Notes under the pieces: generated by a model
What the model saw: the letters and a program-made list of their open reading frames with translations, nothing else
Databases searched by the model: none
What the model was told of the DNA's origin: nothing
Translations under genes and position numbers: made by a program
Assembly (NCBI GenBank): GCA_910579965.1
Contig: CAJTWF010000027.1
Location: forward strand, 1-42,602
DNA length: 42,602 nt
Reading direction: 5' to 3'
DNA from: an uncultured Oscillospiraceae bacterium
GTDB lineage: Bacteria; Bacillota; Clostridia; Oscillospirales; Oscillospiraceae
Shown: piece after piece, positions 17,587 to 25,815 of the stretch
How positions within the stretch are numbered: the first letter of the stretch is position 1
Layout: each line of letters starts with the position of its first letter

Positions 17587-17636
17587 ACCTGTTTCATTCT
17601 CAGCCATCCGGCATCTCCCCGGCTATGAATACAGGC
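17587..17636. repeat. Imperfect palindrome ending in GAATACAGGC
   Basis: ACCTGTTTCATTCTCAGCC pairs imperfectly with GGCTATGAATACAGGCT just after the stop of the membrane protein gene. The right arm contains the complement of GCCTGTATTCA, also found in both arms of the hairpin at 10584-10614. It may work as a transcript end. Confidence 0.5.
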
Positions 17637-17645
17637 TCTTAGGTC

Positions 17646-17674
17646 TTGCCAACCGGAAAAAAATATGGTATGCT
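17646..17674 (+). promoter_or_regulatory. Promoter of the SprA-like gene
   Basis: TTGCCA (17646-17651), a 17-base spacer and TATGCT (17669-17674). Confidence 0.6.
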
Positions 17675-17705
17675 ATAGGCAACATCAGCAGGAGAGGTGA
17701 GCAGT

Positions 17706-18428
17706 ATGATCGGCGGCATATCCATGATGCAGCCCAGCTACAGCTTTATGTATAACCGGCTCCCCCTGTCCGGGGCGGAGCAGGCCCAGAGCGTCCGGCA
17801 GGCCGGCGAATCCCGTCAGACAGGCGGGGTCTGGGCGGCCCGCCACAGCGCCGGACCGGACACGCCCGTGCAGCCGGTGTCCCCGGTGCGGCCGGTGAGC
17901 GACCAGGAGGCCTCCCAGCCCATCCGCTTGGGTCCCGTGCTCCGGGAGGGGGCGGATCCGGCGGAGATGGCCGTGCGCATGCGCATCCGTCCCTATGAGG
18001 AGGCGGGCGCGGCGAACGCTCCGGAGAAGGCCCTGGAGGACAACAGGGCCGCCGGCGTGGAGAGCGCCCAGGCCGCCCTGGAGGAGGGCAAGTGCGAGAC
18101 GTGCGAGAAGCGCAAGTACCAGGACGGGTCCGACGACATGGGCGTGTCCTTCCAGACCCCCACCCGCGTCGCCCCCGAGCAGGTGGCCTCCGCGGTCCGG
18201 GGCCACGAGCAGGAGCACGTGGTCCGGGAGCAGGCCAAGGCCCGGCGGGAGGACCGGCGGGTGGTCAGCCAGAGCGTGACCCTCCACTCCGACATCTGCC
18301 CTGAGTGCGGCAAGGCCTATATCTCCGGCGGCACCACCCGCACCGTCACTGCCGCCCAGCAGCAGGAGCAGGCCGATACCCAGCAGCAGGACCAGCAGGA
18401 GAGCAAGGGCTTCTCCGTGTTCGGCTGA
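17706..18428 (+). CDS. Putative zinc metalloprotease, SprA-related family
   Basis: A 240-aa protein with a low-complexity N-terminal half, then CETC (Cys130/Cys133). It continues with an HEQEH zinc-protease-like motif at residues 167-171 in the context VRGHEQEHVVREQAKA, and CPECGKAYISGG (Cys198/Cys201). The tail is glutamine-rich. The order V..HE..H...A, then Y..GG, matches the SprA-related family (PF12118-like), which is of unknown function. The two CxxC pairs probably bind a structural zinc. There is no signal peptide. ATG 17706 follows GGAGAGGTGA; GTG 17697 in frame is the alternative. Confidence 0.65.
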   Translation: MIGGISMMQPSYSFMYNRLPLSGAEQAQSVRQAGESRQTGGVWAARHSAGPDTPVQPVSPVRPVSDQEASQPIRLGPVLREGADPAEMAVRMRIRPYEEAGAANAPEKALEDNRAAGVESAQAALEEGKCETCEKRKYQDGSDDMGVSFQTPTRVAPEQVASAVRGHEQEHVVREQAKARREDRRVVSQSVTLHSDICPECGKAYISGGTTRTVTAAQQQEQADTQQQDQQESKGFSVFG

Positions 18429-18454
18429 GCGGGGAGAATCCGTCTATATGCCAC

Positions 18455-18488
18455 AGCCGCCACCCGGCACGGTGGCGGCTTCCTTTCT
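18455..18488 (+). terminator. Terminator after the SprA-like gene
   Basis: Perfect 10-bp stem AGCCGCCACC (18455-18464) with 18471-18480, loop CGGCAC, tail TCCTTTCT. Confidence 0.7.
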
Positions 18489-18539
18489 GCGTGCACCGCA
18501 GCAGAGAAAATACGCGTCCTTTCGAGAGGTGGGAAAACC

Positions 18540-19265
18540 ATGCTGAAATTACCGCAGATATTGGGCTGGCGGCCCGTGACCCGGGGCAGGCACGAGCGCC
18601 CAACGGCGGAGCTGCCGGAGGAGACCTTCCGTCCGGAGGAGATCGACGCGGCCATTGAGGCCCTTGCCCTGCCGGAGGACCTGGAGGAGGTCCTCACGGA
18701 CAGCCCGTCCCAGGGCTCCGAGGAGACCCGGGAGCAGGCGGAGACAACGGCGGAGGAGGAAGCGCCCCCGCCGGCGGCGCCCTCCGCGGCGGGCGGGGAG
18801 GAGCCGCCGGGACAGGCCGACTTTCTGGCCGGCCGCCAGTTCTGGGCGAATCGGCAGCCGGAGCAGGCCCTGGAGGCCCTGCTCCGGGCCGGGGAGCAGG
18901 GCCATCGGGAGGCCCAGTACCTGTGCGGCCGGATCTACCAGCAGTGGGTCCAGGACGAGGGCCGGGAGAGGCTGGCCCTGACCTGGTACAGGCGGGCGGC
19001 CAAGCAGGGCCATCTGGACGCCCAGCTCTCCTGCGCGTCCATGTACGAGCAGGGCCGGGGGGCCCAGATGAACCTGAAGCGGGCCCTGAGCTGGTATGAG
19101 CAGGCGGCCCGGCAGGGGTCCGTGGAGGCCCAGCTCAAGTGCGGGTGCATGTACAGTCAGGGCCGGGCCGAGACCCGGAACCCCAAGAAGGCCCGCCATT
19201 GGCTGGAGACGGCGGCGGCGGGCGGCAGCGAGGAGGCCCAGCGGATCCTCCGGGAGCGGTTCTAG
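18540..19265 (+). CDS. Sel1-repeat protein with acidic N-terminal region
   Basis: A 241-aa protein. The N-terminal 90 residues are acidic and rich in Glu, Pro and Ala, probably disordered. The rest is about four Sel1-like repeats (about residues 92-238), such as ALTWYRRAAKQGHLDAQ and ALSWYEQAARQGSVEAQ. There is no signal peptide. ATG 18540 follows GAGAGGTGGG. It probably acts as an adaptor. It is related in repeat type to the 129-aa protein at 8589 but has an added acidic region. The next membrane protein gene starts 1 base after its stop. Confidence 0.8.
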   Translation: MLKLPQILGWRPVTRGRHERPTAELPEETFRPEEIDAAIEALALPEDLEEVLTDSPSQGSEETREQAETTAEEEAPPPAAPSAAGGEEPPGQADFLAGRQFWANRQPEQALEALLRAGEQGHREAQYLCGRIYQQWVQDEGRERLALTWYRRAAKQGHLDAQLSCASMYEQGRGAQMNLKRALSWYEQAARQGSVEAQLKCGCMYSQGRAETRNPKKARHWLETAAAGGSEEAQRILRERF

Positions 19266-19266
19266 C

Positions 19267-19794
19267 GTGGAATTCCGACGCCGCAGCCGCCGGGCCGCCC
19301 TGTGCGGCCTGCTGGCGGCCCTGGCCCTGGTCCTGCTGAGCCTGGGCAGCGTGATCCCCCTGGCCACCTTCGCCGCGCCCCTGCTGGCCATGGTCTGCCT
19401 GCTGCCGGTCCTTCTGGAGTACGGGGCCGGGACCGCCCTGCTCCTCTACGCCGGCACGGCCCTCCTGGCCCTCCTGCTGTGCGCGGACAAGGAGCTGGCC
19501 CTGTTCTACGCCTTCCTGGGGTGGTACCCCGCCCTCCGTCCGCGGCTGGCCCCCCTGCCCCGCCCCCTCCGGGCAGCGGCAAAGGCCGGCCTCTTTGCGC
19601 TGGCCCTGACAGCTATGTACGCCCTGGCCTGGTACGTCCTCCGGCTGGAGGCGGCGGAGCTCTCCCGGTACGCCGCCCCCATGGCCGCCGCTCTGCTGGC
19701 CCTGGGGGTGGGGGTGTGCCTGGCCTTTGACCGGGCCCTGGAGGTTCTCACGGCCCGATACCGGCAAAGGCGGCGGCCTCACGGCCTCTCATAG
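19267..19794 (+). CDS. Multi-pass membrane protein, unknown function
   Basis: A 175-aa, very hydrophobic protein with five or so membrane segments and an RRRSRRA basic N-terminus. It has an ALFYAFLGWYPALRPRL loop and a basic C-terminus, and the family is not recognised. The start is a GTG at 19267, one base after the Sel1 gene stop, with GGGAGCGG upstream. This suggests translational coupling to the Sel1 adaptor. The 3' end overlaps the converging spoIID by 16 bases. Confidence 0.65.
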   Translation: MEFRRRSRRAALCGLLAALALVLLSLGSVIPLATFAAPLLAMVCLLPVLLEYGAGTALLLYAGTALLALLLCADKELALFYAFLGWYPALRPRLAPLPRPLRAAAKAGLFALALTAMYALAWYVLRLEAAELSRYAAPMAAALLALGVGVCLAFDRALEVLTARYRQRRRPHGLS

Positions 19795-20804
19795 ATCCCC
19801 ACCTCCGCCCCGGTGTAGTACCAGCGCAGGATCTCGTCGTAGGCCATCCCCCCCTGGGCCAGCACGTTGGCGCCATACTGGCTCATGCCCACGCCGTGGC
19901 CGTAGCCGGTGACGGAGAAGGTGACCTGATCCCCGTCAAAGGCCATGGTGAAGCAGGCGCTGCGCAGATCCAGGATGGTGCGCAGCTGGTTGCCTCCCAC
20001 CTCCACGCCCCCCACGGTCAGGGCGGTGACTGTGCCGTTGGGCTGCTGGCGGATGTTGGTGAACCAGTTGGAGGGGCTGCCCCCCAGCTCCGCCTCCGGC
20101 AGGGCGGCGCGGAGCAGCTCCTTGAGCTGGGCTGCCTGGAAGCTGACCGTGGAGCGGTAGCCCGGCACCGCCTCCTCGTCCTCCGGGGTCTCCACGCTGC
20201 GCAGATAGGGCAGGCTGGCGCTCCACACGTCCGCCGCGTCCTGGGTGGCTCCGGCGGAGGAGGAGTGGAATACCGCCAGCACCGGCCGGCCCTCGTAGAG
20301 AATGCACTGTCCGTCCGTGGCCTCCACGGCGGCGCGGACCTTGGCCTCATAGGCGGCGGCCTCGTCCCCCCAGCCGGCGGCAGCGTCGGCGTAGGTCTTG
20401 TAGGCCTGACAGCAGGTGATGTCGTCGCAGGCGTCCGCCTCCGGGTGGTTGGGGGAGCCGCCGTTGGCCATCTTGTAGAGCGTATAGGTCCGGGCGGCCG
20501 CGGCCTGGGCCTTCAGCGCCTCCGCCTCAAAGGAGGCGGGCATCTCCGCCCGCACCACCCCCAGCAGGTAGGTCCCCATGTCCATCTGCTGGAGCTTTCC
20601 GCCCACCAGCACGTTCAGAGCGGTTTCCGCGTCTATGCCGGATCCGGCCTCCGGAGCCGGCTCCGAGGGCGGCGGGGCCTGATCCTCCGCCGGGGGGATG
20701 TCCACCGGCTCCGCCGGTGCGGCCTGGGAGGGCTCGCCCCACAGCCAGGGCAGGAAAAAGAGCAGAAAAATCAGCACCACCGATACGCCAATATGTTTTC
20801 CCAT
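19779..20804 (-). CDS. spoIID: Stage II sporulation protein D
   Basis: A 341-aa peptidoglycan lytic transglycosylase needed for engulfment, anchored in the mother-cell membrane. One N-terminal membrane anchor (residues about 6-24) is followed by a Pro/Glu-rich linker. The SpoIID domain has VLLGVV.AEMP-type YLLGVVRAEMPASFEAEALKA, the A..SSSAG block, and the C-terminal GYGHGVGMSQYGA signature. ATG 20804 follows GGGAGGG. It marks the organism as spore-forming by ancestry. The usual partner spoIIQ/spoIIIAH genes are not adjacent. Confidence 0.94.
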   Translation of the reverse strand: MGKHIGVSVVLIFLLFFLPWLWGEPSQAAPAEPVDIPPAEDQAPPPSEPAPEAGSGIDAETALNVLVGGKLQQMDMGTYLLGVVRAEMPASFEAEALKAQAAAARTYTLYKMANGGSPNHPEADACDDITCCQAYKTYADAAAGWGDEAAAYEAKVRAAVEATDGQCILYEGRPVLAVFHSSSAGATQDAADVWSASLPYLRSVETPEDEEAVPGYRSTVSFQAAQLKELLRAALPEAELGGSPSNWFTNIRQQPNGTVTALTVGGVEVGGNQLRTILDLRSACFTMAFDGDQVTFSVTGYGHGVGMSQYGANVLAQGGMAYDEILRWYYTGAEVGIYERP

Positions 20805-20884
20805 GTTGATCCCTCCCGCACTTTTTTCCCGTCCAGGGGCCTCCGGCTTACGGAACAGCTTATGCGCCGCTTGTCCAAAAAATG

Positions 20885-20913
20885 ATGACAAACCGCCGGC
20901 CGTGTGATATACT
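20885..20913 (+). promoter_or_regulatory. Promoter of the membrane protein gene at 20950
   Basis: ATGACA (20885-20890), a 17-base spacer and TATACT (20908-20913). It lies 80 bases from the spoIID start, on the opposite strand. Confidence 0.6.
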
Positions 20914-20949
20914 GGCAGGCGACAGATTTTCACAGAAGGGGTGTTTGCG

Positions 20950-21708
20950 ATGATGAATACGTTCTGGTACCGGGGACCCCGGCTGTGGGTCCAGGGCCTT
21001 CTCCTGTTCGCCCTGCGGCTGGCCCAGCTGCGCACCGGCTTTGACAGCGAGACCGGGCTGGCCGTGGCCTCCCTGCCGGGAACGCTGCTGGCGGCGCTGC
21101 TGGCGGTGTGCGCCGCTGTGGAGCTGGTCCTCTGCCTCCGCCTGCCGGGGGAGAAGGCTGCCTTTGACGTCCAGTTCGCCCGGCCGGAGAGAGCCGTGCC
21201 CTGTCTGGTGGCGGGGAGCTTCCTGCTGGCGGCGGGGGGCGCGCTGCTGCTGGCCTCCGCCCTGCCGGCCCGGGGCGTGGCGGCCATGGCCGCCGGGATT
21301 CTGGCGGTGGCCGCCGCGGGCGGCTTCCTGCTGCTGGTGCGGCAGCTCCGCGCCGGCGGGACGGCGGGGGTCCTTCCCCTGCTGCCGGCCATGTTCTTTG
21401 CCGTGTTCTTCGTGCTCACCGTGTACCTGCCCGCCGGGGCGGACCCGGTCCTGGCCCGGTACTACCTGCCGGTGCTGGCCGCGTCCGTAACCGCCTACGC
21501 CCTCTCCCAGCTGGCCGGATTTCTGCGCCGCGAGAGCAGCGCCCGGAGCTTCGTGTGGACGGCGGACTGCGCGGTCATCCTGTGTCTGGCCGCCATGGCC
21601 GACAGCCTGTCCAGCCCGGGACTTCTGCTGCTCTACGCCGGCTGCGCCCTGCTGCTGAGCGTGTTCCTCCTGCTGCGCCGCGAGGGGCCGCAGGAGGCCG
21701 CGCCGTGA
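20950..21708 (+). CDS. Multi-pass membrane protein, unknown function
   Basis: A 252-aa protein with about seven hydrophobic segments, Ala/Leu-rich throughout and lacking recognisable catalytic motifs. A family name cannot be given. The start ATG 20950 has AAGGGG 8 bases upstream; ATG 20953 is equally possible. It is transcribed alone between its own promoter and a terminator, divergent from spoIID. Confidence 0.65.
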   Translation: MMNTFWYRGPRLWVQGLLLFALRLAQLRTGFDSETGLAVASLPGTLLAALLAVCAAVELVLCLRLPGEKAAFDVQFARPERAVPCLVAGSFLLAAGGALLLASALPARGVAAMAAGILAVAAAGGFLLLVRQLRAGGTAGVLPLLPAMFFAVFFVLTVYLPAGADPVLARYYLPVLAASVTAYALSQLAGFLRRESSARSFVWTADCAVILCLAAMADSLSSPGLLLLYAGCALLLSVFLLLRREGPQEAAP

Positions 21709-21719
21709 GCCGCCGGCTT

Positions 21720-21762
21720 CGCTTCCTCCCTCCGCCTCCGGAGTGGGGAAGCGGATTTTTTT
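21720..21762 (+). terminator. Rho-independent terminator
   Basis: 14-bp stem with two mismatches, CGCTTCCTCCCTCC (21720-21733) against 21740-21753, followed by seven T. Confidence 0.75.
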
Positions 21763-21857
21763 GTGCAGAAAAAATTTTTTGGGGCATAAATAATGACAAA
21801 GACGTTATTTTGTGTTAAGCTTGATTTTATAAATAGAAGTTTAGGGGGGCAGAACGC

Positions 21858-24026
21858 ATGAGGGAGACGGACCGCGAGCACCGCCTGATCGAGCACGCCC
21901 TGTCGGTGATGGACCTCCTCCGCCGCAACCGCCTGGATCTGGAGCAGTTTGTGGCCGGCGCCATACAGCCGGAGCTGCCCCTGGAGCCCCAGGAGGAGCA
22001 TCTGGCCAGGGAGGCCATCGCTTTTATGGATGAGATGCCCGGAGGCTTTCTCATCTACCGTGCCGGCGGGGACGAGGAGATCCTCTACGCCAACCGGGGC
22101 CTGCTGCGCCTGCTCCAGTGCGAGGACATGGAGCAGTTCCGGGAGATGACCGGAAACTCCTTCCGGGGTCTGGTCCACCCCGACGATCTGGAGCATGTGG
22201 AGGAGAGCATCGCCCGGCAGATTGCCGACAGCCACTATGACCTGGACTACGTGGAGTACCGGGTCATCCGGCGGGACGGGACCGTGCGCTGGATCGAGGA
22301 CTACGGCCACTTTACCCAGATCCCCTCCGCCGGGGGCATCTTCTACGTATTCCTGGGGGACGCCACGGAGAAGCGGGACCGGATGGACCTGGAGCGGGAG
22401 CAGATCTACCAGGAGAACCGCCGCCGCCTGGAGGTCATCGAGGGCCTGAGCATCAACTACGAGTCCATCCTCTACGTGGATCTGGACCGGGACGCCATCC
22501 GGCCCTACCGCCTCAGTGAGCGGACCAAGGTGCAGTTTCAGGAGAAGCTCCAGTCCCTGTCCTTCTCCTGGTATGTCGCTGACTACGCGGCCGTGTGGGT
22601 CCACCCGGAGGACCGGGAGCTGGTGGCCCGGGAGACAAGCGCGGAGCGCATCCGGGAGCGGCTCTCCCGGGAAAAGACCTTCTATATCAACTATCGGGTC
22701 ATCTGCCGCGGGGAGCTGCAATACATCCAGCTCCGCATTGTCAACGTGGGCGGAGGGGACCGGGCCTCCCAGCTGGTCATGGGCTACCGGCGGGTGGACG
22801 AGGAGGTCCAGCAGGAGATGGAGCAGAAGCAGACCCTCTCCCAGGCCCTGGCCAACGCCAACCTGGCGGTCCGGGCCAAGAACACCTTTTTGTCCAACAT
22901 ATCCCACGACATGCGCACCCCCCTCAACGCCATCTCCGGCTTCACGGCCCTGGCCAAGCGGAACCTGGGGAATCGGGAAGCGGTGGAGAACTACCTCAGC
23001 CAGGTGGAGACCGCCAGCCGGCAGCTGCTGGAGCTCATTGACAAGGTGCTGGAGACCACCTGGCTGGAGACCAACGAGGCCCCCGCCGTGGAGGCGGCGT
23101 GCAGCCTGAAGTCCATTGTCCGGGAGATCTGCGATTTCCTCCAGCCCCAGGCGGAGGAGAAGGGCATTGCGTTCACGGTGGACCTCGCCGGGGTGGAGCA
23201 CGACGAGGTGTTCAGCGATCAGGACATGATCCACAAGCTGGTGATGTATCTGGCCAACAACGCCGTGACCTATACCAAGCCCGGCGGCCGGGTCTCCGTG
23301 ACGGCCCTGGAGCGGGGGGAGCTGCCCGGGGAGCGGGGCGTATATCAGCTGGTGATCCGGGACACGGGCGTCGGCATCAGCAAATCCTTCCTGGAGCGGA
23401 TCTTCGAGCCCTTCTCCCGGGAGCAGAACACCACCCTCAGCGGCATCCACGGCATCGGTCTGGGCCTCACCATCGCCAAGAGCATTGTGGACCGGATGGG
23501 CGGCGCCCTGGAGGTGAAGAGCGAGCCCGGCCAGGGCAGCACCTTCACCGCCACCCTCCATCTGCGCCGGCAGCTCCGGCAGGCCGCCGGGCCTGCCGGA
23601 GAGGGCCTCCCCTCCCTGGGGGAGGGGAGGCGAATCCTGCTGGTGGAGGACAACGAGATCAACCGGGAGATCGAGACCGAGCTCCTCCAGGACGCGGGCT
23701 TCACCATTGACGAGGCGGTCAACGGCGCCATTGCCGTGGAGAAGGTCCGCGCCTCCATGCCCGGGGAGTATGATCTCATTCTCATGGATATCCAGATGCC
23801 CGTGATGGACGGCTGGCAGGCCGCCCAGGCCATCCGGGCGCTGGCGAACCCCGCCCTGGCGGCCATCCCCATTGTGGCCCTGTCCGCCAACGTCTTTCAG
23901 AGCGACATCAACAAGTCCCTGGACAGCGGCATGGAGGCCCATCTGACCAAGCCCATCGACATCCCCGCGCTGATGAAAACCATTGAGCGGATTCTCAAGC
24001 GCCGTGCCGGAGCGGGGGGATCGTGA
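21858..24026 (+). CDS. Cytoplasmic hybrid histidine kinase with PAS domains and receiver
   Basis: A 722-aa sensor kinase without membrane segments. Domain order is an N-terminal helical region, a PAS domain (about 55-170, with HPDDLEHVEESI and a PAC-like DGTVRWIEDYG) and a second PAS-like region (about 195-315). Then come HisKA with phospho-acceptor His350 in ISHDMRTPLN and HATPase_c with DTGVGI and GIGLGL. A C-terminal receiver follows, with Asp644 in LMDIQMPVMDG and the KP pair near 700. It is an orphan hybrid kinase. ATG 21858 follows GGGGGG. Its stop overlaps the AraC gene start (TGATG), so the two are coupled. Confidence 0.92.
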   Translation: MRETDREHRLIEHALSVMDLLRRNRLDLEQFVAGAIQPELPLEPQEEHLAREAIAFMDEMPGGFLIYRAGGDEEILYANRGLLRLLQCEDMEQFREMTGNSFRGLVHPDDLEHVEESIARQIADSHYDLDYVEYRVIRRDGTVRWIEDYGHFTQIPSAGGIFYVFLGDATEKRDRMDLEREQIYQENRRRLEVIEGLSINYESILYVDLDRDAIRPYRLSERTKVQFQEKLQSLSFSWYVADYAAVWVHPEDRELVARETSAERIRERLSREKTFYINYRVICRGELQYIQLRIVNVGGGDRASQLVMGYRRVDEEVQQEMEQKQTLSQALANANLAVRAKNTFLSNISHDMRTPLNAISGFTALAKRNLGNREAVENYLSQVETASRQLLELIDKVLETTWLETNEAPAVEAACSLKSIVREICDFLQPQAEEKGIAFTVDLAGVEHDEVFSDQDMIHKLVMYLANNAVTYTKPGGRVSVTALERGELPGERGVYQLVIRDTGVGISKSFLERIFEPFSREQNTTLSGIHGIGLGLTIAKSIVDRMGGALEVKSEPGQGSTFTATLHLRRQLRQAAGPAGEGLPSLGEGRRILLVEDNEINREIETELLQDAGFTIDEAVNGAIAVEKVRASMPGEYDLILMDIQMPVMDGWQAAQAIRALANPALAAIPIVALSANVFQSDINKSLDSGMEAHLTKPIDIPALMKTIERILKRRAGAGGS

Positions 24027-24928
24027 TGGAGAATATGTCCTTTTCGATCTTCCCCAACGACAACTTTCTGGACCTGCGCCTCTACCAGTACGGGTGGGAG
24101 CAGTGCGCGCCCCTCCACTCCTTCGGCCCCTTTGTCCGCAACCACTACCTCTTCCACTATATCCTCTCCGGCCAGGGGGTGCTCCACTCCGACGACGGCG
24201 ACGGCGTGACCCACCACTACTACCTGGGTCCCGGCCGGGGGTTTCTCATCTGTCCCGGCCAGGTGAACACCTACAGCGCCGACGAAAAGACGCCCTGGAA
24301 ATACACCTGGGTGGAGTTTGACGGCCTGCGGGCGGCGGAGTACCTGGAGGCCGCCGGCCTGGGGGTGAACCAGCCCCTGTATGAGCCCCGGGACCTCCGG
24401 CTGGGGGCCGCTGTGGGGGAGCGGCTGCTGTACATCGCGGACCACGCCGACGCCTCGCCCCTGCACCTCGTCGGCCAGCTGTGCCTGTTTCTGGACCAGC
24501 TGATCTCCTCCTCCTCCACCCGGCGGGAGATCCGGGGCGGCCAGCTGCGGGATTTCTACATCCAGGAGGCGGTGTGCTATATCAAGCAGAACTACCCCTA
24601 CCCCATCACCGTGGAGGAGATCGCCAACGCCTGCAAGCTCAACCGCAGCTATTTCAGCAAGCTCTTCAAGGAGATCATCGGCTCCACGCCCCAGGAGTTT
24701 CTCATCAACCTCCGCCTGAGCGAGGCGGCGGAGCAGATGAAGACCACCAGCGCCTCCATCGGGGACATCGCCGTGCGCTGCGGCTACCCCAACCAGCTCC
24801 ACTTCTCCCAGGCCTTCAAAAAGCGCTACGGCCTGCCGCCCAGGGAGTGGCGAAAGAGCAACCAGACCGTTAAGGCGGCGCATATGAAAAAGAGCGAGCA
24901 CGCCCTGAGAGATACGGGAAAGGATTGA
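24026..24928 (+). CDS. AraC-family transcriptional regulator
   Basis: A 300-aa regulator. The N-terminal cupin-like effector domain (about 20-165) has HYILSGQGVLHSDDG and PGRGFLICPGQVNTY. The C-terminal double helix-turn-helix (about 190-290) has ITVEEIANACKLNRSYFSKL and the GYPNQLHFSQAFKKRYGLPP signature. The start shares a base with the hybrid kinase stop, suggesting the two act in one signalling route. No transporter or enzyme gene follows, so the target is not visible. This type usually binds sugars. Confidence 0.9.
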   Translation: MENMSFSIFPNDNFLDLRLYQYGWEQCAPLHSFGPFVRNHYLFHYILSGQGVLHSDDGDGVTHHYYLGPGRGFLICPGQVNTYSADEKTPWKYTWVEFDGLRAAEYLEAAGLGVNQPLYEPRDLRLGAAVGERLLYIADHADASPLHLVGQLCLFLDQLISSSSTRREIRGGQLRDFYIQEAVCYIKQNYPYPITVEEIANACKLNRSYFSKLFKEIIGSTPQEFLINLRLSEAAEQMKTTSASIGDIAVRCGYPNQLHFSQAFKKRYGLPPREWRKSNQTVKAAHMKKSEHALRDTGKD

Positions 24929-24980
24929 CGAAAACGCCGCGCCAGAGCGCCGGCCTTTTGAGATTCCTGGAACCAGAAGA

Positions 24981-25020
24981 GGATGAGCGCCGCCCGGCAT
25001 CTGCCGGGCGGCGCTCATCC
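24981..25020. terminator. Long perfect palindrome, likely bidirectional terminator
   Basis: 19-bp perfect arms (24981-24999 and 25002-25020) with a 2-base loop, between the converging AraC and ATPase genes. The top of the stem is CGCCGCCCGGCA. No T run is present on either side, so it may act as a roadblock or be a repeat. Confidence 0.55.
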
Positions 25021-25059
25021 CTGTCCACCAAAGACGCGTCCATTATTTTCATGCGCCGC

Positions 25060-25803
25060 TCACTCCAGCAGATACCGCAGCATCCGGTCCGGGTCCTCCA
25101 GGAACCGGCGGGTGATCTGGTAGTGCTCCGTGTCCCGGTAGGATACCGGCTCCACCCCCTCCTGGCTGAACTGCAGGATCTCCGCCCCGGGAAAGGCCAT
25201 CAGAATGGGCGAGTGGGTGGCGATGATGAGCTGGCTGTCCTCCCGCACCAGCTGGTCCAACAGCGCCAGCAGGCTCAGCTGCCGGGTGGGAGACAGGGCC
25301 GCCTCCGGCTCGTCCAGCAGGTACAGCCCATGCCCGCCGAACCGGTTCTGCACCAGGGCCAGGAAGCTCTCCCCGTGGGACTGGCGGTGGAGGGACACGC
25401 CGCCGTAGCTGTCAATGACAGGGGGGCTGAAGGCCGGCTGGCTGTCCAGCTGCTCAATACTGGTAGCCACGTTGTAGAAGCTCTCCGCCCGGAGAAAGAA
25501 GCCGTCCCGGGCAAATCCCCGCTTCGTCAGCGTCAGGCTCCTCCAGAGGGCGGAGTGGGAGGGCCTGGTGGAGAAGGTGAAGTTCCGGGTGCCCCCCTCC
25601 GGGTTAAAGCCCCAGGCCGCCGCAATGGCCTCCAGGAGGGTGGACTTGCCTGTGCCGTTCTCCCCCACAAAGAAGGTCACCGGCCTGTGAAAGACCAGGG
25701 GCCGCTCCCGCAGACCCGCCACGGCGGGGAGCGCCAGCAGCCAGCCGTCCTCCTCGATCTCCCGGGTGAGGGCGGCCGCGCTGATATAGAGTCCGCTCTT
25801 CAT
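25060..25803 (-). CDS. AAA/ABC-type ATPase (predicted ATP-binding protein)
   Basis: A 247-aa protein of the stand-alone AAA_21/SMC-like ATPase type. Walker A FVGENGTGKST is near residues 44-54, Walker B LYLLDEPEAALS near 165, and the switch histidine is in ATHSPIL near 200. It has no partner domain or nuclease. Related small ATPases are widespread and mostly uncharacterised. ATG 25803 with GAGGAG lies 12 bases after the TauE/SafE gene, so it is the third gene of the marR operon. Confidence 0.85.
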   Translation of the reverse strand: MKSGLYISAAALTREIEEDGWLLALPAVAGLRERPLVFHRPVTFFVGENGTGKSTLLEAIAAAWGFNPEGGTRNFTFSTRPSHSALWRSLTLTKRGFARDGFFLRAESFYNVATSIEQLDSQPAFSPPVIDSYGGVSLHRQSHGESFLALVQNRFGGHGLYLLDEPEAALSPTRQLSLLALLDQLVREDSQLIIATHSPILMAFPGAEILQFSQEGVEPVSYRDTEHYQITRRFLEDPDRMLRYLLE

Positions 25804-25815
25804 GGCCCGCTCTCC

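Noticed and set aside
20805..20884. A sigma-E type promoter for spoIID (GTCATCAT ... CATAAGCT on the minus strand)
   Set aside because: The elements resemble the consensus, but the spacer is about 17 bases instead of the usual 13-15, so I do not call it.
21633..23942. A 769-codon frame antisense to the hybrid kinase
   Set aside because: It runs through a terminator and has no domain; the sense strand has HisKA, HATPase and receiver motifs.
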